A DNA stretch of 38,300 nt from Planctomycetota bacterium (GCA_003671025.1 QWPW01000029.1:1-38300), one strand, 5' to 3'; positions 25,710 through 34,047 are shown, counted from the first letter of the stretch. Notes: generated by a model from the letters alone, not told the origin. Translations and numbers: made by a program.

Positions 25710-26015
25710 TCACGCGTTCGCAGGCACCGCGCTGGCCAATCGGTCGGCCTCCGCAGCGAACTCGAAATCTTTCTCGGTGATGCCGCCGGCATCATGCGTC
25801 GAGAGCGAGAGCGTCACGCGGCTGTAGCGAATGAGAATGTCGGGGTGATGCTGCACACGCTCGGCGTGCGCGGCAATCGCGCCGACGAACTCCATCGCCA
25901 GCAAGAAATTGCCAAAGCGAAAGGTGCGCTGAATCTCTTCGCCGGGCTGCGACCACTCGCTCCGCGCGTCAAGGCGTGAGGCAATTTCGTGATCACTGAG
26001 TCGAGTGGTGGACAT
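25710..26015 (-). CDS. phhB: Pterin-4a-carbinolamine dehydratase
   Basis: Dehydrates 4a-hydroxytetrahydropterin and recycles the pterin cofactor; 101 residues, normal size. The family motif HHPDILIRYSRVTLSLSTHD holds the active-site His-Pro and the downstream His, followed by GGITEKDFEFA. RTFRFGNFLLAMEFVGAIAA is the usual helix before it. ATG at 26015; a TTG one codon earlier is possible. No phenylalanine hydroxylase is in the window, and many bacteria carry this gene alone. It diverges from the DUF192 gene by 124 bp. Confidence 0.93.
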   Translation of the reverse strand: MSTTRLSDHEIASRLDARSEWSQPGEEIQRTFRFGNFLLAMEFVGAIAAHAERVQHHPDILIRYSRVTLSLSTHDAGGITEKDFEFAAEADRLASAVPANA

Positions 26016-26139
26016 CAAGCCAGTGTAACTCTCAGTTGAGCCTCGGCACCATCCTCGGCCTCACTGCGAACCGTCGCGCCACTGGGCGTGGTCCGCGAGC
26101 AACTTGACGCGGGCATCTTCGCGTCGTACTTCTCTCACT

Positions 26140-26625
26140 ATGCGCCGCATTTCACTTGCTCTGACCATCTCGGTTTTGTTGGGCTGCGACGCGACCACTC
26201 CACCGGCGAGTGTGCCCGTTTCTGCTGGCGGCAAGACCTTCGCGTGCCGACTCGCGATCACCGATGCCACCCGAGAAAAAGGTCTCGGTGGTGTGACCAG
26301 CCTCGGCGCCGACGAGGGCATGCTCTTCGCGTTTAATGATTCTCGACCGCGCAGTTTTTGGATGTACGGCTGCGTGATCGATCTGGACATCGCATTTATC
26401 GATCCGTTTGGTTTCGTCACCGCGGTGCACACCATGCCCAAGGAAGCGCCGCAATCTGCCGAGGAATCCGACGCCGTCTATTCGGGGCGGCTCAAGCGCT
26501 ATCCCTCGATGGGCGACGCGCAATACGTCCTGGAAGTGGCGCCGGGAACGCTCAAGCCACTGGGCGTTCATCGTGGAAGTAAGGTCGATTTTGACGCACC
26601 CGCGCTCAAGCGCTTCATCGAGTGA
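26140..26625 (+). CDS. DUF192 lipoprotein
   Basis: 161 residues. A short signal sequence ends in the lipobox VLLGC (MRRISLALTISVLLGC), so it should be lipid-anchored. The DUF192 signatures follow: REKGLGGVTSLGADEGMLFA, FWMYGCVIDLDIAFID, and AQYVLEVAPGTLKPLGVHRG. The family's usual RxGLM is altered to KGLGG, and the WMKNT motif reads WMYGC. The role of DUF192 proteins is not settled. The ATG at 26140 is preferred over 26104, which would put extra residues before the signal. Confidence 0.88.
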   Translation: MRRISLALTISVLLGCDATTPPASVPVSAGGKTFACRLAITDATREKGLGGVTSLGADEGMLFAFNDSRPRSFWMYGCVIDLDIAFIDPFGFVTAVHTMPKEAPQSAEESDAVYSGRLKRYPSMGDAQYVLEVAPGTLKPLGVHRGSKVDFDAPALKRFIE

Positions 26626-26700
26626 GCCGATGCCCCTCGCGCGGAAACTCGGCATCGCGAGTTCGCAGGCAGTCCCTCTTTTTGGTCGCGCGTTGTCGTC

Positions 26701-27957
26701 ATGCAGAATTGTCGAGCCGTTGTTCGCGTGGTTGTGCTGAGTTCTCCAACGCTCACGGCGTCGGGGCATCACTGGCGTGACCGCATCGCTCAGGAAATTT
26801 CGGGCGTGAGCGTGACCCACCTCGCGCTCGATGCAGCGATGAGTGGAACCGCAACGGCGATGAGTGGGCTCGGCCTTGATGTCGAAGTCGCGCTCTTGCT
26901 CATCGACGGCTCCACACAAGAACTCAACCGTGCACTCGATGCGGCTATGCACGCAATGCAACATTCTGCGGGTGAAAGCGGAGGTCTCGGCGCCGCGCGC
27001 GTGATCGCCGTGAGCGATGCGGTTGCCACCGTCTGCTCGCGCGCGGGCTTCGAACTCATGCCGCGCGCCAACGCGGACAGCGAACTTCTTCCGTTTTTGC
27101 GGGGAATTGTGGCCTGCGCGTCCAACTTGCGCGAAGCGCGCCGCGAGTTGTCGCTGCTCAACCGCGTGGTCGGATCAATGCGCAACGAACTCGAAGAGCG
27201 CACCGAAGAATTGCAACTCGCGGCGCAGGTGCAACGCGACTTTCTTCCGTTGCCCATCGAGCCCGTACATGGCGTGCGCGTCTCGACGTTCTATCGTCCA
27301 CTCGCGTTGGTCTCAGGCGACGTCTATCACATCGAACAAGTCGATGATGATCAGATCTCGATCTTTCTCGCCGACGCTGTTGGTCACGGAATTCCTGCAG
27401 CGCTGTTAGGGACTGCAGTGTGTCGTTCGCTCGAAGTCACTGAACGTGTGCACGGCGTGATGCGCGTGCTTGGTCCTGCTGAAACGCTTGCACGCGCGAA
27501 TCGTCGACTCATCGAGCACCAGCGCGCGACGACACGCTTCGCCACGGCCATCGCGGGATTGCTTGATTGCCGCACGCGTCGACTGCGACTTGCTGTCGCG
27601 GGTCATCCCCCTGCGATTCTGTTGCGACCCGGACAACTGCCGCAACAAATCGAAGCGAGCGGCGGGCTCTTGGGAATTTTTCCTGACGAGGAATACAGCG
27701 AAGTGGAGATCGATCTCCAACCCAACGATCGATTGCTCTTGTACTCCGATGGCTTTGAACAAGCCTTTTTCGAAGATGGCGCGTCGCGTCACATCGAAGA
27801 GTTTGGAAAACTCGCGGGCGTACTCGACTGCGAACAATTGGTGAACGAAATCGCCGCGCGCATCGATGCGCAAAGCGGTTCACTTCATCAAGCCGACGAC
27901 TTGACGCTGCTGTGCATTAGTGTCGAAGAGATCGTGGCCATGCGCCGCGCAGCATGA
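26701..27957 (+). CDS. SpoIIE/RsbU-type PP2C serine phosphatase with N-terminal receiver-like domain
   Basis: 418 residues, no membrane segment. Residues 1-140 are alpha/beta and look like a divergent receiver domain (VVRVVVLSSP, VALLLIDGS, ARVIAVSD), but the normal phospho-Asp pattern is not clear. A coiled-coil linker (about 140-180, LREARRELSLLNRVVGSMRN) leads to the PP2C domain: LQLAAQVQRDFLP, SGDVYHI near 204, FLADAVGHGIPAALL near 224, AGHPPAILLRPG near 300, LLLYSDGFEQA near 345 and QADDLTLL near 400. In SGDVYHI the usual second Asp (GGDxxD) is His. It probably dephosphorylates an anti-sigma-factor antagonist, but no STAS or kinase gene is near. ATG at 26701; no good ribosome site. Confidence 0.9.
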   Translation: MQNCRAVVRVVVLSSPTLTASGHHWRDRIAQEISGVSVTHLALDAAMSGTATAMSGLGLDVEVALLLIDGSTQELNRALDAAMHAMQHSAGESGGLGAARVIAVSDAVATVCSRAGFELMPRANADSELLPFLRGIVACASNLREARRELSLLNRVVGSMRNELEERTEELQLAAQVQRDFLPLPIEPVHGVRVSTFYRPLALVSGDVYHIEQVDDDQISIFLADAVGHGIPAALLGTAVCRSLEVTERVHGVMRVLGPAETLARANRRLIEHQRATTRFATAIAGLLDCRTRRLRLAVAGHPPAILLRPGQLPQQIEASGGLLGIFPDEEYSEVEIDLQPNDRLLLYSDGFEQAFFEDGASRHIEEFGKLAGVLDCEQLVNEIAARIDAQSGSLHQADDLTLLCISVEEIVAMRRAA

Positions 27958-27963
27958 TGTGGC

Positions 27964-28611
27964 TTAGTCGCGGGTAGCGACGCGCGATTGCATCCACTCC
28001 AACTGACGCGCGACCAGTTTCGCGAGGTAGTCCACTTCAAGGTTGATCACGTCACCAACTTCACGCGCAGCGAGCGTCGTGCGCGCAAGTGTTTCGGGAA
28101 TCAAACACACATCGATGATGTCACCCATTGCGGTGCTCGCAACGGCCGCAACCTCCACGCGCGCGATCGTGAGCGAGACTCCATCAAGCGTGATCGAACC
28201 GCGCTCCACCGCAAATCGTGAGAGCGACTCCGGCAAGCGAACGCGCACGCGCCACTCACCTTCGCGGAGGACTTCGACCACCTCCGCCAGTCCATCGACA
28301 TGACCAAGCACCACGTGACCGCCGAGAAATGTCATCGGCGTCGCCGCGTGCTCAAGGTTGACGCCATCACCAACGCGCAGTCGTCCCAGACTTGTGACCG
28401 CGAGCGTTTGCGCCACTACATCAAAAGAAATCGTTGCATCGAGGCCATCGCCAACGGCAACCACGGTGAGACACGCGCCGTTCACACTGATGCTTGCACC
28501 AAGCTCGGGGCGATGCGGCCACACGCCAGTGCCGATGACCAAACGCGTCGCATTTGGCTGAATCACAAGGGAATTGACGCGACCGAGCGCTTGGATGAGA
28601 CCAGTGAACAC
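27964..28611 (-). CDS. ribE: Riboflavin synthase (alpha subunit)
   Basis: Dismutates 6,7-dimethyl-8-ribityllumazine to riboflavin; 215 residues in two homologous barrel halves. The first has MFTGLIQALGRV, SISVNGACLTVV and NLEHAA. The second begins GGHVVLGHVDG and has SITLDGVSLTIA and VNLEVDYLAKLVARQLE. The GTG at 28611 gives the standard MFTGLI start; upstream residues are not family-like. It converges with the phosphatase gene (6 bp apart). No other rib genes are in the window, and no FMN riboswitch is seen upstream. Confidence 0.96.
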   Translation of the reverse strand: MFTGLIQALGRVNSLVIQPNATRLVIGTGVWPHRPELGASISVNGACLTVVAVGDGLDATISFDVVAQTLAVTSLGRLRVGDGVNLEHAATPMTFLGGHVVLGHVDGLAEVVEVLREGEWRVRVRLPESLSRFAVERGSITLDGVSLTIARVEVAAVASTAMGDIIDVCLIPETLARTTLAAREVGDVINLEVDYLAKLVARQLEWMQSRVATRD

Positions 28612-28700
28612 GGCGCGAGGATACGGTCGGCGCACGAGTTCGTGCAGCCGTGGAGGCGAATCGAAACGCAGCTTGATCAGCAATCACACGCCTACACGGC

Positions 28701-28730
28701 TTGACGCTTCACTACCCTTGGGGCGATACT
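28701..28730 (+). promoter_or_regulatory. Sigma-70-type promoter for the PQQ propeller gene
   Basis: TTGACG (28701-28706), an 18-base spacer, then GATACT (28725-28730). Transcription would begin about 30 bases before the ATG at 28771, leaving room for GGAG at 28756-28759. This is the best consensus match noticed in the window. Confidence 0.6.
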
Positions 28731-28770
28731 CCGACACTCGGCCCTTAAAGCCGTTGGAGCCCCACCGACA

Positions 28771-30099
28771 ATGATTCTCACGAAGATGTTCTCGTCTCTC
28801 GTTCCCTCTTCCGCGCATTGCCTCTGCTCAATGGTTGCGTTGGCCGGCGTCACCACGCTCAGTGCAACGATCACGGCCTCGGCACAAGACGGCGCGGTTC
28901 ATCCGCGCGTCGCGGCCGATGTCGCGGCAGTGAACAATGCGTATCTCATCGGGCCTGACGCTGCGTCGAAACTCGGTTGCCGCGTGACGTGGCAAACGAT
29001 TGTTCCGTTGGCGACAGAGCACGGTCTCACCCTGGTTTCGTCGACGCCGCAAGCGGTGTTGGCGCTCAACTCGCGCAACGAACTCTCGCTCATTCGCACC
29101 GAGACCGGTGATCGTGCATGGACGACTTCTGGCGCCGAGGCGGTCGATCGCGTGATCGCGATCGAACCTGTCGAAGTGCATTCGAGCCAAGGTCACACCG
29201 ATCTGCGCATCCTGCTCCTCAGCGACACAACTGCATACGGCATCAACGGCGACACCGGCGCGACATTCATGCGCACACGCTTTCGTCGCGTGCCCAGCAC
29301 TGCGCCGTCGATCTATGCGGGATCGCTGATCTTCGGCACGCGCAGCGGCGAAGTAGTTTGGCTCAATGCCACCAACGGCGGCGACTATCGCGCGTACACC
29401 GTCGATGGTCCGCGCGGACATAGCCCGATCGCGGCGGCGCCAGCACTCGCGGACAACATCATCGTCGTCGGCAGCACGCAAGGAACTGTTGTTGCAATCG
29501 AAGCTGCGTCGGGGCGCTCGCTGTGGAAGCGCACGCTGCTCGCTGGCGTCCGCGCGACGCCCGCGATCGGAAAGGATCTCGTCTTTGTCGCCAGCGAAGA
29601 TCAGTACCTTTACGCGTTTGATCGCGGCAACGGCGCAACGGCGTGGAAATACTTCACCCAGGCTCCGCTCACGACTTCGCCGTTTATCGCGGGCGACATC
29701 GTGGTGCAAGACATTCCTGGCGAGGGATTCGTGGCGTTCAACCAGAATCCTGACGGCAATCCTGGCGGCGAAGTGCTGTGGAAAAAGACTGGCCTTCACG
29801 GTCAACCGATCGGCACACTCGCCGAGCGCGATACCGATGCGCTTGTGTTCTGGTGTCCGCTCACGCATCAGGCCACGGTGGTTGACATGAAGAAGGGCGA
29901 TGTTCTGCGCACGATCGCGTTGCCTTTGGTGCAACACCTCGTCGCCGACTCCATCGAGAGCGATGGCTTCCTCGCGTGGAACCAAGACGGTCGCATTGAG
30001 CGCCTTTCGCCTAAGACCAAGGCTGTTGTGCCAACCGCTGAACCTCTCGCACCAGCGACGACGACCGCGGCTGCTCCTGCAGCAAATTCGAACGGCTGA
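28771..30099 (+). CDS. Exported PQQ-type beta-propeller (BamB-like) protein
   Basis: 442 residues. A long signal sequence (hydrophobic CSMVALAGVTTLSATITASA) leads to repeated PQQ-like blades: LALNSRNELSLIRTETGDRAW, YGINGDTGATFM, IFGTRSGEVVWLNATNGG, VVGSTQGTVVAIEAASGRSLWK, FVASEDQYLYAFDRGNGATAWK and GFVAFNQNPDG. The C-terminus is a Pro/Ala/Thr tail. The fold resembles BamB, but no lipobox or other bam gene is seen, so enzymatic, scaffold or assembly roles are all open. It is driven by the promoter at 28701-28730. A 7-bp hairpin (30123-30142) follows without a T-run. Confidence 0.9.
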   Translation: MILTKMFSSLVPSSAHCLCSMVALAGVTTLSATITASAQDGAVHPRVAADVAAVNNAYLIGPDAASKLGCRVTWQTIVPLATEHGLTLVSSTPQAVLALNSRNELSLIRTETGDRAWTTSGAEAVDRVIAIEPVEVHSSQGHTDLRILLLSDTTAYGINGDTGATFMRTRFRRVPSTAPSIYAGSLIFGTRSGEVVWLNATNGGDYRAYTVDGPRGHSPIAAAPALADNIIVVGSTQGTVVAIEAASGRSLWKRTLLAGVRATPAIGKDLVFVASEDQYLYAFDRGNGATAWKYFTQAPLTTSPFIAGDIVVQDIPGEGFVAFNQNPDGNPGGEVLWKKTGLHGQPIGTLAERDTDALVFWCPLTHQATVVDMKKGDVLRTIALPLVQHLVADSIESDGFLAWNQDGRIERLSPKTKAVVPTAEPLAPATTTAAAPAANSNG

Positions 30100-30208
30100 A
30101 AAACGCGCGCGTTGATGTTCAACATCCATTGTTCCATGGATGCATGCTGTGAACTCGCAGAGTTGTCGCGGCTCGTCGCGGCCTGAGACATCGTTGAGAG
30201 ATTTCATT

Positions 30209-31813
30209 ATGCATGGACTCGTCCGCGTTCGCCGTGCGTTGATTTCCGTCAGCGACAAACGTGATCTCATCCCCTTCGCGCGAACGCTCGCCGAGCTTGA
30301 CATCGAAATTGTCTCGACCGGTGGAACGGCCAACGCGCTCTCCGCCGCGGGAATTCCCGTCGTTCCCATCGAGAAACTCACGGGTTTCCCCGAGATGATG
30401 GACGGCCGCGTGAAGACGCTACATCCGCGCGTTCACGGCGGATTGCTGGGTCGCCGCGATGTGCCTGATCACGTCAAGAGCATGCTCGAGCACGGCATCG
30501 CGCCCATCGATTTGGTGTGCGTGAATCTCTATCCCTTCGAGATGACCGTGCGTCGCGAAGGCGTGCATGAGCACGAGGCCATCGAACAGATCGACATCGG
30601 CGGACCTTCGATGCTGCGTTCGGCGGCGAAGAATTTCGAGTTCGTCACGGTGATGACCGATCCATCGCAGTACGACAGCGTGGCCAGTGAACTCGCGAAC
30701 AATCAAGGGCAGACCACGATGGAGTTGCGTCGCGCGCTCGCGTGTGCAACCTTCGCGCGCACTGCGGCCTACGACACCGCCATCGCCGCGTGGATGTCGC
30801 AACGCGCGGGCAATCGCTTTCCTCCTGTGTTTGAATTGCGCGGAGTCAATGAAGGCGAACTGCGCTACGGCGAGAATCCACACCAAGCGGCGGCGGTGTA
30901 TTGCGATCCCACCTATCGCGGACCCAACGTTATTTCGGCACGGTTGCTCCACGGCAAACCGCTCTCGTACAACAACCTGCTTGATGCTGCGGCGGCGCTT
31001 GAGTTGGTGCAGGATCTGCGCGAGATCGCGCCGGACTGTGCGGGCGTCGCGGTGGTCAAACACACGAATCCCTGCGGCTGCGCAGTAGATCGTTCGTTGC
31101 AAGACGCATTCGCGCGCGCCTACGCAGGCGACCCGATGGCCGCGTTTGGCGGAATCGTCGCGCTCAACGCTCCTGTCGATCGCGCCACCGCTGAAGCGAT
31201 TGTCAGCGGCGAAAAATTTCTCGAGGTCATCGTCGCGCCCAGTTACGACAGCGACGCATTGGCCCTGCTGAGCGCGCGCTGGAAAAACGTGCGCTTACTC
31301 GCGGTAGGCAACATGGCCGCGACTCACAAGTCGGTGATGGTGCGTTCGATTGCGGGCGGCTTCTTAGCGCAAGAGTCAGACACGCACGCGATCAAAGCTC
31401 ACGAGTTCGAACTCGCCGCGGGGCCGAAGCCGAGCGACGCCACGCTGCAAGACGCTGCATTTTTGACGGCGGTGGTCAAGCACCTCAAGTCCAACGCAGT
31501 GTGCATCGGCGCAAGCGGACAACTCTATGGCGCAGGCGCGGGACAAATGGATCGCGTCGCGAGTTGCCGCAACGCCATCGAAAAGACACAAGCCCAGCGC
31601 AGTGCCCTCAACGCGCAACGCGTTGACGCACCACTCGTCGCCGCGAGCGACGCGTTCTTCCCCTTCGACGACGGACCGAAACTACTGATCGACGCCGGCG
31701 TCCGCTGCCTCGTGCACCCCGGCGGATCCAAGCGCGACGAAGACACCTTCAAGTTGTGCAATGAGCGCGGCGTGACGTGTTTGCTGACGGGAACGCGTCG
31801 GTTCCGGCATTAG
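30209..31813 (+). CDS. purH: Bifunctional AICAR transformylase/IMP cyclohydrolase
   Basis: Performs the last two steps of IMP synthesis; 534 residues. The N-terminal IMP cyclohydrolase domain has RRALISVSDKRDL, EIVSTGGTANAL, GFPEMMDGRVKTLHPRVHGG and IDIGGPSMLRSAAKN. The C-terminal transformylase domain has RYGENPHQ near residue 220, LSYNNLLDAAAALELV, VVKHTNPCG, GDPMAAFGGIVALN, the late catalytic region SDAFFPFDDG and LVHPGGSKRD. ATG at 30209 with GAGAG eight bases upstream. It is 109 bp behind the PQQ propeller gene. Confidence 0.97.
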   Translation: MHGLVRVRRALISVSDKRDLIPFARTLAELDIEIVSTGGTANALSAAGIPVVPIEKLTGFPEMMDGRVKTLHPRVHGGLLGRRDVPDHVKSMLEHGIAPIDLVCVNLYPFEMTVRREGVHEHEAIEQIDIGGPSMLRSAAKNFEFVTVMTDPSQYDSVASELANNQGQTTMELRRALACATFARTAAYDTAIAAWMSQRAGNRFPPVFELRGVNEGELRYGENPHQAAAVYCDPTYRGPNVISARLLHGKPLSYNNLLDAAAALELVQDLREIAPDCAGVAVVKHTNPCGCAVDRSLQDAFARAYAGDPMAAFGGIVALNAPVDRATAEAIVSGEKFLEVIVAPSYDSDALALLSARWKNVRLLAVGNMAATHKSVMVRSIAGGFLAQESDTHAIKAHEFELAAGPKPSDATLQDAAFLTAVVKHLKSNAVCIGASGQLYGAGAGQMDRVASCRNAIEKTQAQRSALNAQRVDAPLVAASDAFFPFDDGPKLLIDAGVRCLVHPGGSKRDEDTFKLCNERGVTCLLTGTRRFRH

Positions 31814-32322
31814 CAATTGGAGCGGTCGCAGTTGGGGTTGATGTTCGATGTGATCGACTTCGCATCGATCACTGGCGCGCTGGTGCTCCCAGATTCAGAG
31901 AGTGCGAAACACGCACGTGACTGAATTGCACACGCACGAAAAAAGGCCCGTGTCGTGATCGTGGTATTGCGCGGCTTCCTCAATATTGCCGCCGCGCTCA
32001 AGGAGGAATTCAGAGGCCGCATGCACGACGCCACCGGGCGATCAGGGCAAGACAGGTTGAGAACGCTCCGGTCACTCATCATCGATTCGGTTTGGCATCG
32101 TTGGCCCATTGGGGCACTGCAAGCGCACCGATCTGACCTCGGCGTGACCGAGAGAGCGCGGCCGACCGAATCGACTCGGCGGCGCCTTAATGGACCGCCA
32201 CGGTGGACCAAGTCGCGGCGATTCATCGAACACGTCACGCGATCGGCGCGACGAGTTTCGCGGCAGCGATGATGAGCTGCGCATTCCCTGCCGCCATGAC
32301 CACGCCGTATACTCGCCGCCCT
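31814..32322. other. 509-bp region without a recognised gene between purH and nuoC
   Basis: No frame on either strand is convincing. A minus-strand frame ends TSNINPNCDRSNC just beyond the purH stop but is Arg/Ser-rich as shadow frames are; a plus-strand frame from 31955 lacks family features. Several hairpins occur: GCGCGGC (31969-31975) with GCCGCGC (31991-31997), and a CTCGG/CCGAG stem further on. A weak stem (GTGCG/CGCAC) lies before the A-run at 31939-31944. This may be the nuoC leader or promoter region, or hold an unrecognised small RNA. Confidence 0.4.
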
Positions 32323-32886
32323 ATGTCCGCGAATGCTGCTTCGACGCTTGATCACCCGACGCTTCCCATCATCAAGGAAGCGTTTACCGATGTGAAGTTG
32401 TCTGCGGCGGAGTTCCGCGGGCTCACCACCATCATCTGTCCGCCTGAGCGCATGCACGATGTGCTGCGACAAATGCGCGATGACCCGCGCCTTGATTACA
32501 ACTTTCTCACCGATGTGGCGGGCATCGACTATCTGAAGTATCCCGCCAAGCAGCCGGGGCGATTCGCCGTGCTCTACCTCTTGCAGTGCCACAAGCGCGA
32601 ACTGCGCATCGGCGTGAAGTGCTATCTCGAGCCGACGCTTGATACCAGCGGCATCTTGGTCGACCCTGCGCTGGAAGTCGACAGCGCGAGTGATTTGTGG
32701 CCGGGCGCGGAGTGGATGGAGCGCGAGATCTACGACATGTACGGCATTCGCTTTCGCAACCATCCCGATCTGCGGCGCATTCTGATGTGGAAGGATTATC
32801 CCGCGCATCCGCTGCGTAAGGACTATCCGCTTCGTGGTCGTGGCGAGCGCGAAACCTTCGTGCCGCTGACGCGCGAGAGTCGATAG
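32323..32886 (+). CDS. nuoC: NADH-quinone oxidoreductase subunit C
   Basis: 30-kDa-type subunit of the peripheral arm of complex I; 187 residues. The signature EREIYDMYGIRFRNHPDLRR near residue 135 is followed by KDYPAHPLRKDYPLRG, where the family norm is GHPLRKDYPL. FLTDVAGIDYLKYP near 63 and RFAVLYLLQCHKRELRI match the N-terminal half. The ATG at 32323 (MSANAASTLDHPT) is chosen; upstream frames run through non-coding sequence. It is alone here: no other nuo gene is next to it, and a terminator follows. Confidence 0.94.
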   Translation: MSANAASTLDHPTLPIIKEAFTDVKLSAAEFRGLTTIICPPERMHDVLRQMRDDPRLDYNFLTDVAGIDYLKYPAKQPGRFAVLYLLQCHKRELRIGVKCYLEPTLDTSGILVDPALEVDSASDLWPGAEWMEREIYDMYGIRFRNHPDLRRILMWKDYPAHPLRKDYPLRGRGERETFVPLTRESR

Positions 32887-32957
32887 CGCGGCTTAGAGCG
32901 AGAGCGCAAGGGCGAACGATGATCGCCGCCTGATTGATTTAGAGAGAGCACAAACAA

Positions 32958-32990
32958 AAACGCGCATGGAACCATGCGCGTTTGTTTTTT
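32958..32990 (+). terminator. Rho-independent terminator of nuoC
   Basis: AAACGCGCATGG (32958-32969) pairs with CCATGCGCGTTT (32972-32983); in practice the loop is GGAACC or its inner bases. One G and six T (32985-32990) follow. The A-rich stretch before the stem would give T-richness on the other strand too, so it could work both ways. Confidence 0.9.
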
Positions 32991-33021
32991 GCGTCACTCA
33001 ACTTCAGTGGAGGAAACCTCA

Positions 33022-33954
33022 ATGCCCGAGACCAAACGACATCTGCAATTGAAAGACATCGCGCTCGCGTGGCTGCGTGCTGCTGGATGTCGCGCCGTTG
33101 CGCTGGAAGTCTCGTGTCCATTCCACCGCTATCGCTTTGATGCGCTGGGATGGCTTGATCACGCCGATGCCCCTGCGGCAGTTGCCGCCCTTGCGTCGAT
33201 GGCTCCTTCGAGTGCGATGCGCGCATCGAGTCCCCTGCAGTCCGACCCACACGGTCCGCGCGTGATCGCGATTGAGTGCAAGCAATCGCGCAGTGACTTC
33301 GCGTCAGATGATGTCGATCCTGCGGAACTCGCTGCGCGCAAGGAGTATCTCTTGCAGCGTCGACAGGTCATCGAAGAGTTGCGCGTCAAAGTGCGCGAGA
33401 CCCATCTCAAAGTCGAAGGATCGAGTTTGTTCGAGGAACTCGCGACGTGGGAGTTTGGTCACAGTCGCATCCATGCGTATCGCAACGTGCTCACGCAGCT
33501 CGCGGCCATCGACGCGAAGATGGGCATCGATACGAAGTTCGCACAAGTGGCGCGTTGGCGCGCCGCCGATCATCTGTTGCTGATGACTCCCGCGGGGCTG
33601 CTTCGTCCGCGCGAGGTTCCTGCGGGCTGGGGTTTGATCGAAGTTGACTCGGGGGCACTGCGCAAGAGTTGGCACGCGAAGTCGGGCGCGCCGCTTCCGT
33701 GCGTCACGCGCGTCATGCCCGTGGCGTTGGCGATGCCGGCGCATCGACGCGTGCGACTGCTGCGCAATCTCGCGGTGGCCGCCTCGCGTGGTGTCGGTTA
33801 CGGCGTCGCGGAATACGAAAAACCAGCGCGAAATGCCGTGAAATCTCGCACTCCGGCGACAGCTGCACCAACGAACGCGGCTCACGACACGCTCTTCTCA
33901 TTCGATCACGCGCCGCGCTCCGATACTATGGCGCGTCACCCTGAACCTCGGTAG
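33022..33954 (+). CDS. PD-(D/E)XK nuclease-fold protein, MmcB-like
   Basis: 310 residues. The N-terminal helix (HLQLKDIALAWLRAAGCRAV) precedes strand residues FRYDALGW-like RFDALGWLD near 38, and IAIECKQSRSDF near 84, which together supply the Asp and Glu-x-Lys of a restriction-endonuclease-type site. A long helical insert (about 95-175) follows, then ADHLLLMTPAGLLRPREVPAGWGLIEV, which resembles the end of the MmcB DNA-repair domain. The C-terminus is a low-complexity tail. GGAGG at 33009-33013, eight bases upstream, fixes the ATG at 33022. The stop TAG (33952-33954) lies inside the tRNA-Arg gene. A role in DNA repair or nucleic-acid cleavage is inferred from the fold only. Confidence 0.8.
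   Translation: MPETKRHLQLKDIALAWLRAAGCRAVALEVSCPFHRYRFDALGWLDHADAPAAVAALASMAPSSAMRASSPLQSDPHGPRVIAIECKQSRSDFASDDVDPAELAARKEYLLQRRQVIEELRVKVRETHLKVEGSSLFEELATWEFGHSRIHAYRNVLTQLAAIDAKMGIDTKFAQVARWRAADHLLLMTPAGLLRPREVPAGWGLIEVDSGALRKSWHAKSGAPLPCVTRVMPVALAMPAHRRVRLLRNLAVAASRGVGYGVAEYEKPARNAVKSRTPATAAPTNAAHDTLFSFDHAPRSDTMARHPEPR
33901..33929 (+). promoter_or_regulatory. Possible promoter of the tRNA-Arg gene
   Basis: TTCGAT (33901-33906), a 17-base spacer, and TACTAT (33924-33929), ending 15 bases before the tRNA. It lies inside the end of the preceding coding sequence. The -35 match is poor and the -10 match is fair. Confidence 0.4.
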
Positions 33955-34018
33955 CTCAGTTGGACAGAGCACCCGCCTTCTAAGCGGGCGGTCGGCGGTT
34001 CGAATCCGCCCCGAGGTG
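33945..34018 (+). tRNA. tRNA-Arg (anticodon TCT)
   Basis: The cloverleaf is complete. The acceptor stem is ACCTCGG (33945-33951) with CCGAGGT (34011-34017), and the discriminator is G34018. The D stem is GCTC/GAGC (33954-33957, 33967-33970). The anticodon stem is CCCGC/GCGGG (33972-33976, 33984-33988) with loop CTTCTAA, anticodon TCT at 33979-33981. The T stem is GGCGG/CCGCC around TTCGAAT. CCA is not encoded. The first ten bases overlap the end of the upstream coding sequence. Confidence 0.97.
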
Positions 34019-34047
34019 TTGCATCAATTGATTCGCAGCTCTCTTTT

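Noticed and set aside
30123-30142. CATCCAT/ATGGATG hairpin between the PQQ propeller gene and purH as terminator or purine riboswitch
   Set aside because: No T-run follows, and there is no purine riboswitch junction; it is only a 7-bp inverted repeat.
28828-30381. 517-codon minus-strand frame antisense to the PQQ propeller gene
   Set aside because: No motifs, and it crosses the start of purH; the plus-strand genes explain the region.
31810-32808. Minus-strand frame crossing the purH-nuoC gap, ending NINPNCDRSNC
   Set aside because: Half of it is antisense to nuoC and the rest is Arg/Ser-rich. The Cys/Asn ending was tempting but is too short to support a gene.
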